From Burkholderia sp. 4M9327F10 (lineage in GTDB: Bacteria > Pseudomonadota > Gammaproteobacteria > Burkholderiales > Burkholderiaceae), in contig NZ_SCNV01000009.1 of assembly GCF_005503145.1 (NCBI RefSeq), forward strand, positions 121,240 to 185,239: a stretch of 64,000 bases of DNA, given 5' to 3'. Within the stretch, counting starts at the first letter, position 1; each line of letters opens with the position of its first letter. The notes beneath the pieces are model-generated. The model ran no database searches. It was not told the DNA's origin and was given only the letters and a program-made list of their open reading frames with translations. The position numbers and the translations under genes are program-made. This document shows, piece after piece, positions 1 to 9,762 of the stretch.

Positions 1-1201
1 GGCTGATGAGTCCCGTCACGACTGTTTCGTCGGTCACCATGCGCAACGGCAAGCCGAGGTCGATCAGCCGGTCCACGATCGCCAATGCACCGTTGGCATG
101 CACCGTCGTCCACACCTGGTGACCGGTCATCGATGCGCGCAGTGCACTTTGCGCCGATGCGCGGTCGCGCACCTCACCGATCATGATCGTATCGGGGTCG
201 AGCCGCATGGCGTTGGAAATCGCCCCGGCAAAAGCCAGCGAGCGCGCCTCTTCGGTGGCCGCATTGGTCACCGGCGTCTGCACCGCACCGGCGATCGGAT
301 ACTCGACCGGATCCTCTACCGTGATCACATTGATACTGCCGTTGCAATCGGCAATCTGGCCGAGCAGTACGCGCTGCAGCGTGGTCGATTTGCCGGAGCC
401 GGTCGGTCCGCTGATGATGTTCATGCCATGCGGCAGACGCTGCAGTTCATCCATCTGCGTGGCTTGCGTGCCGGAAAAGCCGAGCCGCTGCAAATCCGTA
501 GTCTCACCCGCGTCGTTGTAAAGCAGCCGCATCACCATGATGTTGCCGGTGCTGGTGGGCGCGGTAGCGATACGCACACCGAACAGTTGCTCGGGCAGCT
601 TGTCCCGGTCGCCGATACTGGCATCCTGGCGCTCGCTCGGCTTGTACGTGTTGTCGGAGACGCTTGCCATTGCCGAGTACAGCGTGGCCAGCAGCCGGGC
701 GCCCTGTTCACGGGTCTGTTCGGTGATGCGCATCAGTTCATTGTGGATGCGAAACAGAATTTCCGTGCTATGGCGCTTGACCCGGATGTGGATGTCCGAG
801 GCGCGTTCGCGGCACGCCTGCGCAATCAGCTCTTTGGCCAGCACCTGCATCGCAGTATGGTCGACGCGCTCGCCAGTGCCGTCGCGGCGCATGCCTTCGT
901 AGGCGCGATGCACGATGTCGAGGCTCACCGGACATGGCCGGTGGCTGAACTTCAGACGATCGAGACGGGCCCGGTACGACAGCACATACGGGCTCATCTC
1001 GTGGCCTTCGGCGATCAGCAGCCGGCCATCGTCGAGCAGGCACAACAGCTTGCGCTCCTCGGCGCTGGCGGCCCACGGTCCGTCACCGGACAGGGGGTGC
1101 GCCAGCCCGACTGTCCGGGAGACCGGCACGGCGTCCGCAGCGCTTGCCGCTTTCGTCGCGCCCAAGGAAAACCCCCGCTTGCCCAACAAAGAGTGGTTCA
1201 T
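1..1201 (-). CDS. pilQ: Type IVb pilus assembly ATPase PilQ-like (3' end outside window)
   Basis: Secretion ATPase of the GspE/PilB superfamily, expected to power pilin polymerisation at the inner membrane of an R64/TCP-type IVb pilus. The ATG at 1201 opens a reading frame that stays open to base 1, so about 400 residues are visible and the C terminus is missing. A Walker A (GPTGSGKST) is readable near residue 265. It is followed by the Asp/His box region (TVEDPVEY) and a Walker B region (TIMIGEVRD). The N-terminal part is short, as in R64 PilQ, and lacks the long GspE N domain. It is the last visible gene of the leftward pil cluster, 10 bp after pilP. The family call is firm; the name pilQ rests mainly on gene order. 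Confidence 0.85.
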   Translation of the reverse strand, partial: MNHSLLGKRGFSLGATKAASAADAVPVSRTVGLAHPLSGDGPWAASAEERKLLCLLDDGRLLIAEGHEMSPYVLSYRARLDRLKFSHRPCPVSLDIVHRAYEGMRRDGTGERVDHTAMQVLAKELIAQACRERASDIHIRVKRHSTEILFRIHNELMRITEQTREQGARLLATLYSAMASVSDNTYKPSERQDASIGDRDKLPEQLFGVRIATAPTSTGNIMVMRLLYNDAGETTDLQRLGFSGTQATQMDELQRLPHGMNIISGPTGSGKSTTLQRVLLGQIADCNGSINVITVEDPVEYPIAGAVQTPVTNAATEEARSLAFAGAISNAMRLDPDTIMIGEVRDRASAQSALRASMTGHQVWTTVHANGALAIVDRLIDLGLPLRMVTDETVVTGLIS

Positions 1202-1211
1202 GTCGAAACTC

Positions 1212-1904
1212 CTATTGAGTCCGCGGAAAACCTGAAGGCAGCCCCGGCACGCCGTTGGGCAGGGACACGCCGCCGGCCATGCCGGGCGCGGCGCCCATGT
1301 TGCCGGCCGAAGGCACGCCCGGATTGAGGACCGCACCGCTGCGCGAGGCGAGCACCGGCATCAGGTGGAGCGTGCGCCCATCGTTCCAGCGGCCCACCAC
1401 CTCGTTCGGGGCGATGGAGACGATATGCAGCCCGTTGGGCAGCACGTCGCCGGCGCTGACATCGAACTCTTCGCCTTCGGCACTTTGCAGCGTGGCGGAA
1501 AAGCGCCGCCCCAACCCTTCAATCGCCACCACGCGCACAGCGTCGGAACCGGCATCCACCGCGGTTCCTGCGCTGCCCAGCCGAGTCAGCGCAGCCGTGC
1601 GTTGCGCCACTTCGGCCTGCGCGTCGAGCTTCTTGATCTCGGCCTTGAGCAGGACCGTCTGCTCCTGCAGGCGGGTCAGCTCCGCCGCCGCGTTCGACGT
1701 CCAAGCACCATTCGCCGCTTCGGCCGGCGGCGCGTTCGCCGCCTGGACCGGTTCGACCGCGTGCGCACCGGCAACGCACATCAGTGCGGCAGCCAGTACG
1801 GCAAGGCGGAGCCTCGACGTCATTGGCACCATCGACACCATGGGCACTGCCGAGACCGCGCGTGCCGTGCTTAACGTGCTCAGACGGGACGGATCAGTTT
1901 GCAT
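1212..1904 (-). CDS. pilP: Type IVb pilus biogenesis protein PilP
   Basis: 230 aa. A hydrophobic signal segment near residues 30-48 ends in AGAHA, so the protein is probably exported or anchored facing the periplasm. A short coiled-coil-prone stretch (LTRLQEQTVLLKAEIKKLDA) covers about residues 76-95. After it comes a compact domain with the 'V..I.G.G..F.A.L' pattern typical of PilP proteins of R64-type pili, then a Gly/Pro/Met-rich tail. Met28 (base 1823) would place the signal peptide at the very N terminus, so the start is uncertain. The frame overlaps the end of pilO2 by 11 bp, indicating translational coupling. PilP is thought to link the inner-membrane PilO to the secretin. Confidence 0.75.
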   Translation of the reverse strand: MQTDPSRLSTLSTARAVSAVPMVSMVPMTSRLRLAVLAAALMCVAGAHAVEPVQAANAPPAEAANGAWTSNAAAELTRLQEQTVLLKAEIKKLDAQAEVAQRTAALTRLGSAGTAVDAGSDAVRVVAIEGLGRRFSATLQSAEGEEFDVSAGDVLPNGLHIVSIAPNEVVGRWNDGRTLHLMPVLASRSGAVLNPGVPSAGNMGAAPGMAGGVSLPNGVPGLPSGFPRTQ

Positions 1905-3177
1905 AAACGACTCCCTCGGCGGACCATGTGCCCGCCTGATAGGTCAATCTCACGAGCCGCACGCCGGCCTCGTTCAGAGAAAAAGCCAGTTGCTCCGGCG
2001 ACAGGCCGCCGAGATTCGCCTGCAGGCGCCATTGCTGCCACGACGGTGGCGGCGGCTTCTGCGCACCCACCGGCGTCATTGCACTATCGGGCGCGTGGAC
2101 GACAGGCGTGAGCGTCAGCGGCACGTCCAGCGTCTGGAAGCGAGAGAACAATTGCGTATTCACGGTTTTGCCCGGCAGCAGCGTATCGTCGGCCAGCGCG
2201 CCCATCGGGAAGGGGCGTACAAGCGACGCGTGCTCGCCGCTACGATCGAGTTGCGCGAGCGGCACGCGCTCCAGCAGCAACGCAACGGTCGAACCGTTGC
2301 GCGACCATTGATAATCGACACCGGTCGGCTCGCAGGTGTAGTGCTCGAGTTCCCAGCCACCCGGTGCCAGCTCCGTGAAATGCTGCAGACAGGCACGCGC
2401 GAATTGCGCAGGCACCGGCAGCGTCGCCCACGGGTGCGCGGCGCCCTGGTTGGCGGCCTGCCTGCGATGCAACAGCGCTCTCGCCAGCTCCATCTGACGC
2501 TCCTGCTGCGCAACCACCATCGCGCGATGATGCTGCGCCCATAGACCCGCGCCGAGCACCGTGACGGCGACACCCGCCGCGACCGCCGCGAGGCGCGGCG
2601 AAACGCGGCGCGTGACCGGGCGCAGCCGCGCCCAGCGCGGCACGTGAAGACGGCCATGGCGCTTGCCGAGCATGTCTTCAATGCGGCGGGGATAGAAGTT
2701 GTGAAACCCCATCGCCTCGACTTCGACGTCGCCAATCACCGCATTCCAGCCGCCCAGCCCGTAGTCGGAATTCAAGCGTTCGAAAACTTCCTCTTTGGCG
2801 CCGATCCAGTCGCCGTTCGGCAGAAACGCGCCGTCTCGCACAGCGAAGTACGCCCAACGGCCATCGGGCAATTTGAACGCACCCAGCCAGTTCGGCGCCG
2901 ATTGCTGGCGGCCTTCATAGAAAGCGCCTTGCTGCGCGACAGCCTTCGAGACCAGCACGCCGAGCGAGGCAACGCCCGCTTGCGCGCCGTCGCGCGCATT
3001 GTTGGTAAAGCCAACCGCGGCGACGCCCCGGTCGACGCGCAACACCATCAGGTCGAAGTTCAGTTTCTTCGCGAGTTCGACGGCCTCTTTCTGCAGTTCG
3101 TGGCGCCGCGACAGCGACTGCCAGAACAGTCCGCAAATGAAGCGCTGCCGTTCGATCTGGATGATGTGGGTTGCCAT
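1894..3177 (-). CDS. pilO2: Type IVb pilus accessory protein PilO2
   Basis: 427 aa, matching the pilin accessory protein (PAP_PilO) family of R64-type IVb pili. The N-terminal ~180 residues form a cytoplasmic domain. One transmembrane helix follows at roughly residues 205-220 (AAVAAGVAVTVLGAGLWA), and then a periplasmic domain that ends with 'GVRLVRLTYQAGTWSAEG'. It is probably the bitopic inner-membrane scaffold that joins the PilQ ATPase platform to PilP and the secretin. It lies 37 bp after pilN and overlaps pilP, so pilL-N-O-P-Q behave as one transcription unit. Confidence 0.85.
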   Translation of the reverse strand: MATHIIQIERQRFICGLFWQSLSRRHELQKEAVELAKKLNFDLMVLRVDRGVAAVGFTNNARDGAQAGVASLGVLVSKAVAQQGAFYEGRQQSAPNWLGAFKLPDGRWAYFAVRDGAFLPNGDWIGAKEEVFERLNSDYGLGGWNAVIGDVEVEAMGFHNFYPRRIEDMLGKRHGRLHVPRWARLRPVTRRVSPRLAAVAAGVAVTVLGAGLWAQHHRAMVVAQQERQMELARALLHRRQAANQGAAHPWATLPVPAQFARACLQHFTELAPGGWELEHYTCEPTGVDYQWSRNGSTVALLLERVPLAQLDRSGEHASLVRPFPMGALADDTLLPGKTVNTQLFSRFQTLDVPLTLTPVVHAPDSAMTPVGAQKPPPPSWQQWRLQANLGGLSPEQLAFSLNEAGVRLVRLTYQAGTWSAEGVVYAN

Positions 3178-3214
3178 GGCGCGGGATCCGGTTCGCTCGT
3201 CTCGCTCGTATGAC

Positions 3215-4915
3215 TCAAGCGCCGTTCATCATCACAGGCGTGATCAGGATGACGATCACCTCCCGGTCATGCGTGCCCTGATAGCCGCCGCCGAACGCGT
3301 AGTTCGACGGCGAGCCCACGCCCTGCTTGTTGAGGTTGTCGTCCGTGCCTTCGTAGCCGCTCAGCACCAGCGTCTCGCCGGACTTCATCGAGACGCGCTG
3401 CAGGAAATTGCGTGTATCCACATCCGGCGTCTGGATCTCCTGGCCGCCGCTCGTCACGGTCTGCAACGACACCAGCGACGAGATGTTGGTATAGAACTGC
3501 AGCATCACCGTACCGTTGTCGAGCACATGCGGCAGCAAGGTCATGTTGAAACCGGTCGTGATGGTACCCGGCACGAGCGCCGTTTCGGAGCCGACGTTGG
3601 CGGTATTGGTGGTCGACACCGACGCCAGGTAGCCCTGCTCCGTCGCCACCTGAACCGGCACCGGCTGGTCGTTGAGCGTGGTGATCGAGGCCGAGGTCTT
3701 ACGGCGCACCTTGCCTTGCTCGGACAGCGCGCTGATCATCGCGGTGGTGCCCGACGCGCGGCTATTCGGCGTAATCACCTGGGCGGCAAACGAAACCGGA
3801 TTGGTCGCCGTGGTCGCGAAGGTGTTGGCGAGCGTGAACTTCGTGCCCAGTGCCTGGTAGACTGCGCTCCAGTTGATACCGTAACTGTCGTCCGCGGTCA
3901 GCTCGACCGACAGCACGGTCACGTTGATCAGCACCTGCTTGGACAGCGAGCGGTTCGCCTCTTCCATGAACGCGGCTACGCTATCGAGCACTTCGGGCGT
4001 ATCGGTCACGGTAATCGAGCCGGTTGCCGGCGAGGAGACCACGCTGCCATAGCGCGACAGCATGGCCTGAATCGACGCATGCAGGCTGTCGAAGACCGAC
4101 AGTTGCGAATTGACGACTGTGTTCGAGGTATTGTTGGACGTCACGCTCGGCGTATTGCCCGAGCCGGAACTGCCCGAGCTGCTTGACGAGCCGCTACTGC
4201 CGCCGCTGCCACCGTTGCTGCCTGAACTATCGTTGGTCGAACCGCTCATCACGGTCGCGTTCAGTTTCGCGTCGCCTGGAATCGCACTGACCTGGAAGGT
4301 ACGGGTGTCGGTAAAGAAGAACACGATTGCGCCGCCCGCCAGCTTCCACGACACGCCGAAACGCGCGGCCGCGGCGTCGAGCAGACCGCGCAGATCGCCG
4401 TTACGGTAGGAGATATGCGTGGGAGTCGGCAGACCTTCGGTCGCCTCGATGCCACGCGATGTGCCTGAACTGCCCAAACCCGGCAAGGTCGGCAACGGCG
4501 GTTGCACGGCGCCTACGACCGGCACGCTCGCCTGCGCACCGCTGCCCGTGGAGCGGGAATTGGCGAGCGCATTGGGCGAGACGCGGGTGGGAATATGCGT
4601 CAGGCGGGAAATATGTTCAGCGAACTCCGAGAGCGAATTCACTTCGCTGTCGAAGGTGGCCGGCTGCGAGAATACCGCCGGCAAGGTGCTTTCGCGATCC
4701 AGCTTGATCGCCGTGCCGGACAGCCACAGTCCGTCCTTGACAATCAGGCCGTCCGACGACGCGCTGGTGTGCGCGTTGCCCTGGCGGGCGGAGTCGAGCG
4801 CCTGCTTCGATTCCGCATTGTCGCGATCGACCGCCTCGGACAGATGCTGGGACAGACCGGTGCAACCCGCCAGCAGAACCACGGCGAGCGCGAACGTTGT
4901 AATGGTGTTACGCAT
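3215..4915 (-). CDS. pilN: Type IVb pilus outer-membrane secretin PilN (lipoprotein)
   Basis: 566 aa. The N terminus is a lipoprotein signal with lipobox LLAGC, so the mature protein starts at Cys18. The central part contains a Ser/Gly-rich low-complexity spacer at about residues 225-260. The C-terminal half is secretin-like, with 'VLINVTVLSVELTADDSYGINW', 'TTLNDQPVPVQ' and a terminal 'DREVIVILITPVMM' strand typical of secretin ends. It forms the outer-membrane pore for the pilus. The ATG overlaps the upstream stop by one base (TGATG). R64 PilN is the named relative. Confidence 0.88.
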   Translation of the reverse strand: MRNTITTFALAVVLLAGCTGLSQHLSEAVDRDNAESKQALDSARQGNAHTSASSDGLIVKDGLWLSGTAIKLDRESTLPAVFSQPATFDSEVNSLSEFAEHISRLTHIPTRVSPNALANSRSTGSGAQASVPVVGAVQPPLPTLPGLGSSGTSRGIEATEGLPTPTHISYRNGDLRGLLDAAAARFGVSWKLAGGAIVFFFTDTRTFQVSAIPGDAKLNATVMSGSTNDSSGSNGGSGGSSGSSSSSGSSGSGNTPSVTSNNTSNTVVNSQLSVFDSLHASIQAMLSRYGSVVSSPATGSITVTDTPEVLDSVAAFMEEANRSLSKQVLINVTVLSVELTADDSYGINWSAVYQALGTKFTLANTFATTATNPVSFAAQVITPNSRASGTTAMISALSEQGKVRRKTSASITTLNDQPVPVQVATEQGYLASVSTTNTANVGSETALVPGTITTGFNMTLLPHVLDNGTVMLQFYTNISSLVSLQTVTSGGQEIQTPDVDTRNFLQRVSMKSGETLVLSGYEGTDDNLNKQGVGSPSNYAFGGGYQGTHDREVIVILITPVMMNGA

Positions 4916-6030
4916 CAGCTCGCCCCTTTCTCAACGATACGAAGTACTTTGTTGCCGCGGTACAGAATGGCTTGCACCGGCGCATTGGAACCTGCGAGCG
5001 CCGAGACCACCGACTGCAGCGCCTCGTCGAACGTGCCTGTTACGGCCGCGGGGGCATCGACACTGAAGTCCACCGGCGCCTCCCAGATCAGTTGCCATCC
5101 GGCCTGTTGTGCCCAGCGCGTCAAGGCAGCGCGCACGGTGCGATCCGACAGTTCGATGCGCCATATAGGCGGCGGAACGACCGGCGCGGCGGCAATGGGC
5201 ACAGCAACGGGCGTCGGTGCGGCGAGCGTTGCCGCCGTCCTCGCGTGGGCGGGCGATGGCGATCCGTGCGCAGCCGCCGCAGCCACCGCAGCGGCAGGCG
5301 GCGCGTCGGCGGTACGCTCTAACTGGGTCGCCATTCCCGCGGCGCCGGACGATCCGGCAACACCCGTGGCGGCGAAATCCTTCGATGTAATGCGTGGCTG
5401 CTCGGGCGCGACACTGCCGGTATCGCCGCCCGCATGAACCGTGGCCGCAGACGACGGCACACTCGCCGGCCTCGCCACAGTCTGCGTCGCCGCATGAGCG
5501 GTAGCCGTTGCAGGCGCAACGAGCGGCGCAGCACTCACATTGCTGGTAACCGGGCCGCCGACCACGGCCGGCCCGCCCGCGTCTGCATTCGCAGCCGTTG
5601 TATCAGGAGAGGCCGAGGTCAAGGTGGGCGGCAGCGTGCCCACCGTGTCGGCGCCGAACGGTTGACGGTAACGCACCGTCACCAGCTGGAAGTCGGTATC
5701 GACCTGCGCAGCCAATTCCGGGTGTCCGGACAGCATGTCGCGCAGCGTCTGCACCAGCGAATGGCCGGCCACCCAGCTCACCGGTGTCGCGGCCCACACG
5801 CCGGCGTTGGGCAGATTGATGCTGTAGTCGATCGGCACGACAAGGCGCAAAGCGTTGCGCAACGCCATGTTCGTGCCGCTCGTCGTCACGCGCGGACTTT
5901 CACGCGACTCGCCGACCAGCGTTACCTGTTCGTTGTGCTGAGCATCTGGCGTGCCTGCCGCGCAGGCACGCCCCGACAACCCGCTGCCCAGCACCGACAG
6001 CATCACCATGCATGTAATGACCGTGCGCAT
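4915..6030 (-). CDS. pilL: PilL-like pilus protein with TcpQ-type C-terminal domain
   Basis: 371 aa. A signal peptide (about residues 1-25, ending RACAAG) is followed by a PilL N-like domain that includes 'DYSINLPNAGVWAATPVSWV' and 'SLVQTLRDMLSG'. A long Ala/Pro/Thr-rich linker (residues ~135-285) leads to a C-terminal domain starting 'WRIELSDRTVRAALTRWAQQ', which is the TcpQ/PilL C-terminal pattern also seen in secretin-associated proteins. It probably stabilises the secretin PilN. It is the first gene of the leftward cluster, divergent from the PilT-like ATPase with 173 bp between the two starts. Confidence 0.75.
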   Translation of the reverse strand: MRTVITCMVMLSVLGSGLSGRACAAGTPDAQHNEQVTLVGESRESPRVTTSGTNMALRNALRLVVPIDYSINLPNAGVWAATPVSWVAGHSLVQTLRDMLSGHPELAAQVDTDFQLVTVRYRQPFGADTVGTLPPTLTSASPDTTAANADAGGPAVVGGPVTSNVSAAPLVAPATATAHAATQTVARPASVPSSAATVHAGGDTGSVAPEQPRITSKDFAATGVAGSSGAAGMATQLERTADAPPAAAVAAAAAHGSPSPAHARTAATLAAPTPVAVPIAAAPVVPPPIWRIELSDRTVRAALTRWAQQAGWQLIWEAPVDFSVDAPAAVTGTFDEALQSVVSALAGSNAPVQAILYRGNKVLRIVEKGAS

Positions 6031-6203
6031 CTAAGGACGTCCTCGTTGCCGTTCATGGCGCCTAACCACGCCAACTATTTTCTCGTCGCCACTTGCGTGC
6101 CGATTCTTCGCTATCCTATTCTTGCTTCATCACCTCTGCGCTGGACAACCGGCCATTGGCCTGAGACGATTGCAGCGCTCCATCACAACCTGACACCACG
6201 ACC

Positions 6204-7301
<1,098 letters not shown>

Positions 7302-7730
7302 AGCCATTTTCTCCCGCAAATATCGAAGGCTTCGAGTTTTTGACAATCTGTTACGGTTGCTGAAAAAAGAACCGGTCGGGAAATGTGCTGAGTGAATTTC
7401 CGGCACTTCTGACAGCGAGGAAATCTCAATGCGGATTGACAGATCTATTGCGCACACAACCCGTTGGGAAGCGATATGCCGGAGCGCGAATGGTTTACGA
7501 AATGTTTCTGGCAAACGACGCTTTGGCCGCGCGAGCGGCTTGTCGCCCAGCCATCGCAGGCGAGCACATCCCGCACGATCGCATCGCGTCGATGTCATCA
7601 ACATATGGGCGAGGCGCGGTCGCAATATCCGCTGCCCCATATGCAAGACCACGGGAACCAGCGAGGCCGGTGATCCCATGCGGGCCCGGAACCGCACAGC
7701 AGCGGTAATCCGGATGAACGCTACGTGAGT
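7302..7730. other. Intergenic region with no supported gene
   Basis: About 430 bp between the PilT-like gene and the 3' end of amiR, which converge. Several overlapping frames of 70-170 codons exist on both strands. None has family motifs, and the forward ones look Arg/Ser-rich like GC-rich noise. A TTGACA hexamer occurs at 7339 without a matching -10 at 17 bp. No clear terminator was found for either flanking gene. Confidence 0.6.
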
Positions 7731-8351
7731 TCAGGGCCTGGATGCTTTTCCCAGGCCGAGTTTTTCCATTGCTTCATGCGCATCGATCACCATCGTCGCG
7801 ATTTCGCCTACCGTGACCCGCAGGCTCGTGGCGCGTGAACGCATGTGTTCGTACGCGTCGTTTTCGCTTAGGCGATGCGCTTCCATCAGGATACGGCTGG
7901 CCTTCTCGATATGGCGCCGTGCCTTGAACGCCTCCTCGAGCTTGCCGATCTTGTGGTGCAGTCGTTGCTGGTAGCCGGAGGATGCGCGTGCCAGCACCAG
8001 CGTGCTGAGAATCCCGTTGGAGCGATAGGGCTTCGTGATCACGCCGTGCGCCTGGGTATCGACAAGGATTTTCAGGGCCGTGGGATTCTCGTAATCGGAC
8101 AGGGCAATCAGGGTCGCTTCGGTGTCGGCCGCGCTCCAGTTCCCTGCGCTTCGAAGCTCCTGACCCACGAGAAAGAAAATCACGTCGACATCAACGGGAA
8201 GCTGCGAAGGAAACGGCCAAAGGACGCGCACCGGGCAACCAATCCGGCGCAACTGCTCTTCGAGGACGCTGCGATCGTCCCCGGGCGGATGGATCACGAT
8301 AACGCGCAGCGTGCGCAGATCGTCAAACAGCCGACGCGCACCCGTAGTCAT
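7731..8351 (-). CDS. amiR: AmiR-type ANTAR-domain transcription antiterminator
   Basis: 206 aa. The N-terminal ~130 residues form a pseudo-receiver fold (LRTLRVIVIHPPGDD, then VDVIFFLVG and ILVDTQAHGVITKPY) without a normal phospho-acceptor pattern, as in AmiR. A coiled coil follows (HHKIGKLEEAFKARRHIEKAS). The C-terminal ANTAR segment reads ILMEAHRLSENDAYEHMRS with 'IATMVIDAHEAME'. In Pseudomonas aeruginosa, AmiR binds leader RNA of the amide operon and prevents termination unless sequestered by AmiC. The start at 8351 overlaps the amiC stop by 4 bp (ATGA). The leader at 16696-16804 of the same operon is the likely target. Confidence 0.88.
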   Translation of the reverse strand: MTTGARRLFDDLRTLRVIVIHPPGDDRSVLEEQLRRIGCPVRVLWPFPSQLPVDVDVIFFLVGQELRSAGNWSAADTEATLIALSDYENPTALKILVDTQAHGVITKPYRSNGILSTLVLARASSGYQQRLHHKIGKLEEAFKARRHIEKASRILMEAHRLSENDAYEHMRSRATSLRVTVGEIATMVIDAHEAMEKLGLGKASRP

Positions 8352-9604
8352 GCCGGTTCTCCGTCGAGCCAGAACTCCGCGAAACCATACGATGTCAGAT
8401 AGGGGTCCGGCTTGATCGGACTGCGGCCTTCCCACACCACCTCGAACGCACCATCCGGCCGGCAAATGGCGATGCGCGGGGTGAGGATCGCATGATTGTT
8501 CTCGGGATCGATTTTCAGCAGACCCTCGGGCGAATCGAATTCGACGTCGCGGGCCGCCTCTACCAGCCTCGCCGTATCGAGACTCCCCGTGCGGGCCAGG
8601 GCGAGGGCGAACAGATGCACCTGGTTGTAAGCCATCTCAGACCACATGCTGGCCGGCTGAGCGCCGAAGCGTGCCAGCCAGGATTGCAGGAAGCGCTGGT
8701 TGCTCTCGTTGCGCAGGGAATTGACATAGCTCGCAGAGACGATATGGCCGCCACACAGCTCCGTGCCGATCATATGTGTTTCGCCTTCCGTCATCGTCAG
8801 GCTGGCGATCGGAATGCGAGCGGGGTCGATGCCGTGTTCGCGGTACAACTGATAGAAAGCACGCGCGCCCCGGCCGATCAGCGTGGAGAAAACCACATCG
8901 GGCTCGACGGCCTTGATCTGACGCACGACCTCCGCCAATGCCGAGGGATCGGCGTCGCTGGGCAAATACACTTCGTCGACGATTTCTCCGTCATGCTCCT
9001 CGACCATATCGCGCATGATCCGGTTCGATTCCCGCGGATAGATGTAGTCGGCGCCGACCAGAAAGAAACGACGGCCGTGATTGCGCAGCAGATAGGCGGC
9101 CAGCTGCATGCTGTTCTGGTTCGGTACCGCCCCCGTGTAGATCACGTTCGGCGAATACTCGAACCCCTCGTAGATCGAGCAGTACCACAGCAGGGCGTTG
9201 TTTCGCTCGATCACCGGCAACACCGCCTTTCGGCTCGACGATGTCGAGCAGCCGAAAATCACTGTCACGTCGTCTTCCTGCAGCAGGCGTGCGGCGAGCC
9301 GCCGATATTCATCAGGATCGCTCTTCGGGTCGTACACGACCGGTTCGAGCAGACGTCCGTCGACGCCCCCGGCCGCGTTGACCTCTTCGATCGCAAGGGC
9401 AGTACCGAAGAAATGCTCGGACTCGGTCGCCGCGGTCACGCCGGTGCGCGAATACAGGACGCCGATGCGCCAGCCATCGCCTGCCGCGCTTTCCTGCGCG
9501 TCGCTCGAAGCAGCCGCACGCATGCTGCTGCCGCGTTGCGTTCGGGCAGCCGCCAGTTCCGCCGCGCGTGACGCGAGATCGTCGTACGAACTGCTGATGG
9601 TCAT
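8348..9604 (-). CDS. amiC: AmiC-like cytoplasmic amide-sensing binding protein
   Basis: 418 aa, of the periplasmic-binding-protein type 1 fold of the AmiC/UrtA group. Readable segments include 'IGVLYSRTGVTAATE', 'GTALAIEEVNAAGGVDGR' and 'SSRKAVLPVIERNNALLWY'. The chosen start (9604) gives no signal peptide, consistent with a cytosolic ligand sensor rather than a transporter subunit. In P. aeruginosa AmiC holds AmiR inactive and releases it when amide binds. It sits immediately before amiR and shares a 4-bp overlap. An earlier in-frame start at 9715 is possible but would add an unlikely Arg/Ser-rich stretch. Confidence 0.85.
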   Translation of the reverse strand: MTISSSYDDLASRAAELAAARTQRGSSMRAAASSDAQESAAGDGWRIGVLYSRTGVTAATESEHFFGTALAIEEVNAAGGVDGRLLEPVVYDPKSDPDEYRRLAARLLQEDDVTVIFGCSTSSSRKAVLPVIERNNALLWYCSIYEGFEYSPNVIYTGAVPNQNSMQLAAYLLRNHGRRFFLVGADYIYPRESNRIMRDMVEEHDGEIVDEVYLPSDADPSALAEVVRQIKAVEPDVVFSTLIGRGARAFYQLYREHGIDPARIPIASLTMTEGETHMIGTELCGGHIVSASYVNSLRNESNQRFLQSWLARFGAQPASMWSEMAYNQVHLFALALARTGSLDTARLVEAARDVEFDSPEGLLKIDPENNHAILTPRIAICRPDGAFEVVWEGRSPIKPDPYLTSYGFAEFWLDGEPA

Positions 9605-9762
9605 GCTATCGCTCCATCCATTGTCCGGCAGGCGGGCACACGCAGCGCCGCTCCCGGATGCTGCCGCCGGACTGTGCCGACGTTGTATTGTCCCGCTGCC
9701 GCGCGACCGTGCCACATTGGCGCGCCTCGTGGCAGCCTCTCAGGCACCGTCTCAGGCACCGG

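Noticed and set aside
7385..7728. Overlapping 70-110 codon forward frames after the PilT-like gene
   Set aside because: No ribosome-binding site or family motif, and they overlap each other in several frames. A CPIC tetrad in one was not enough.
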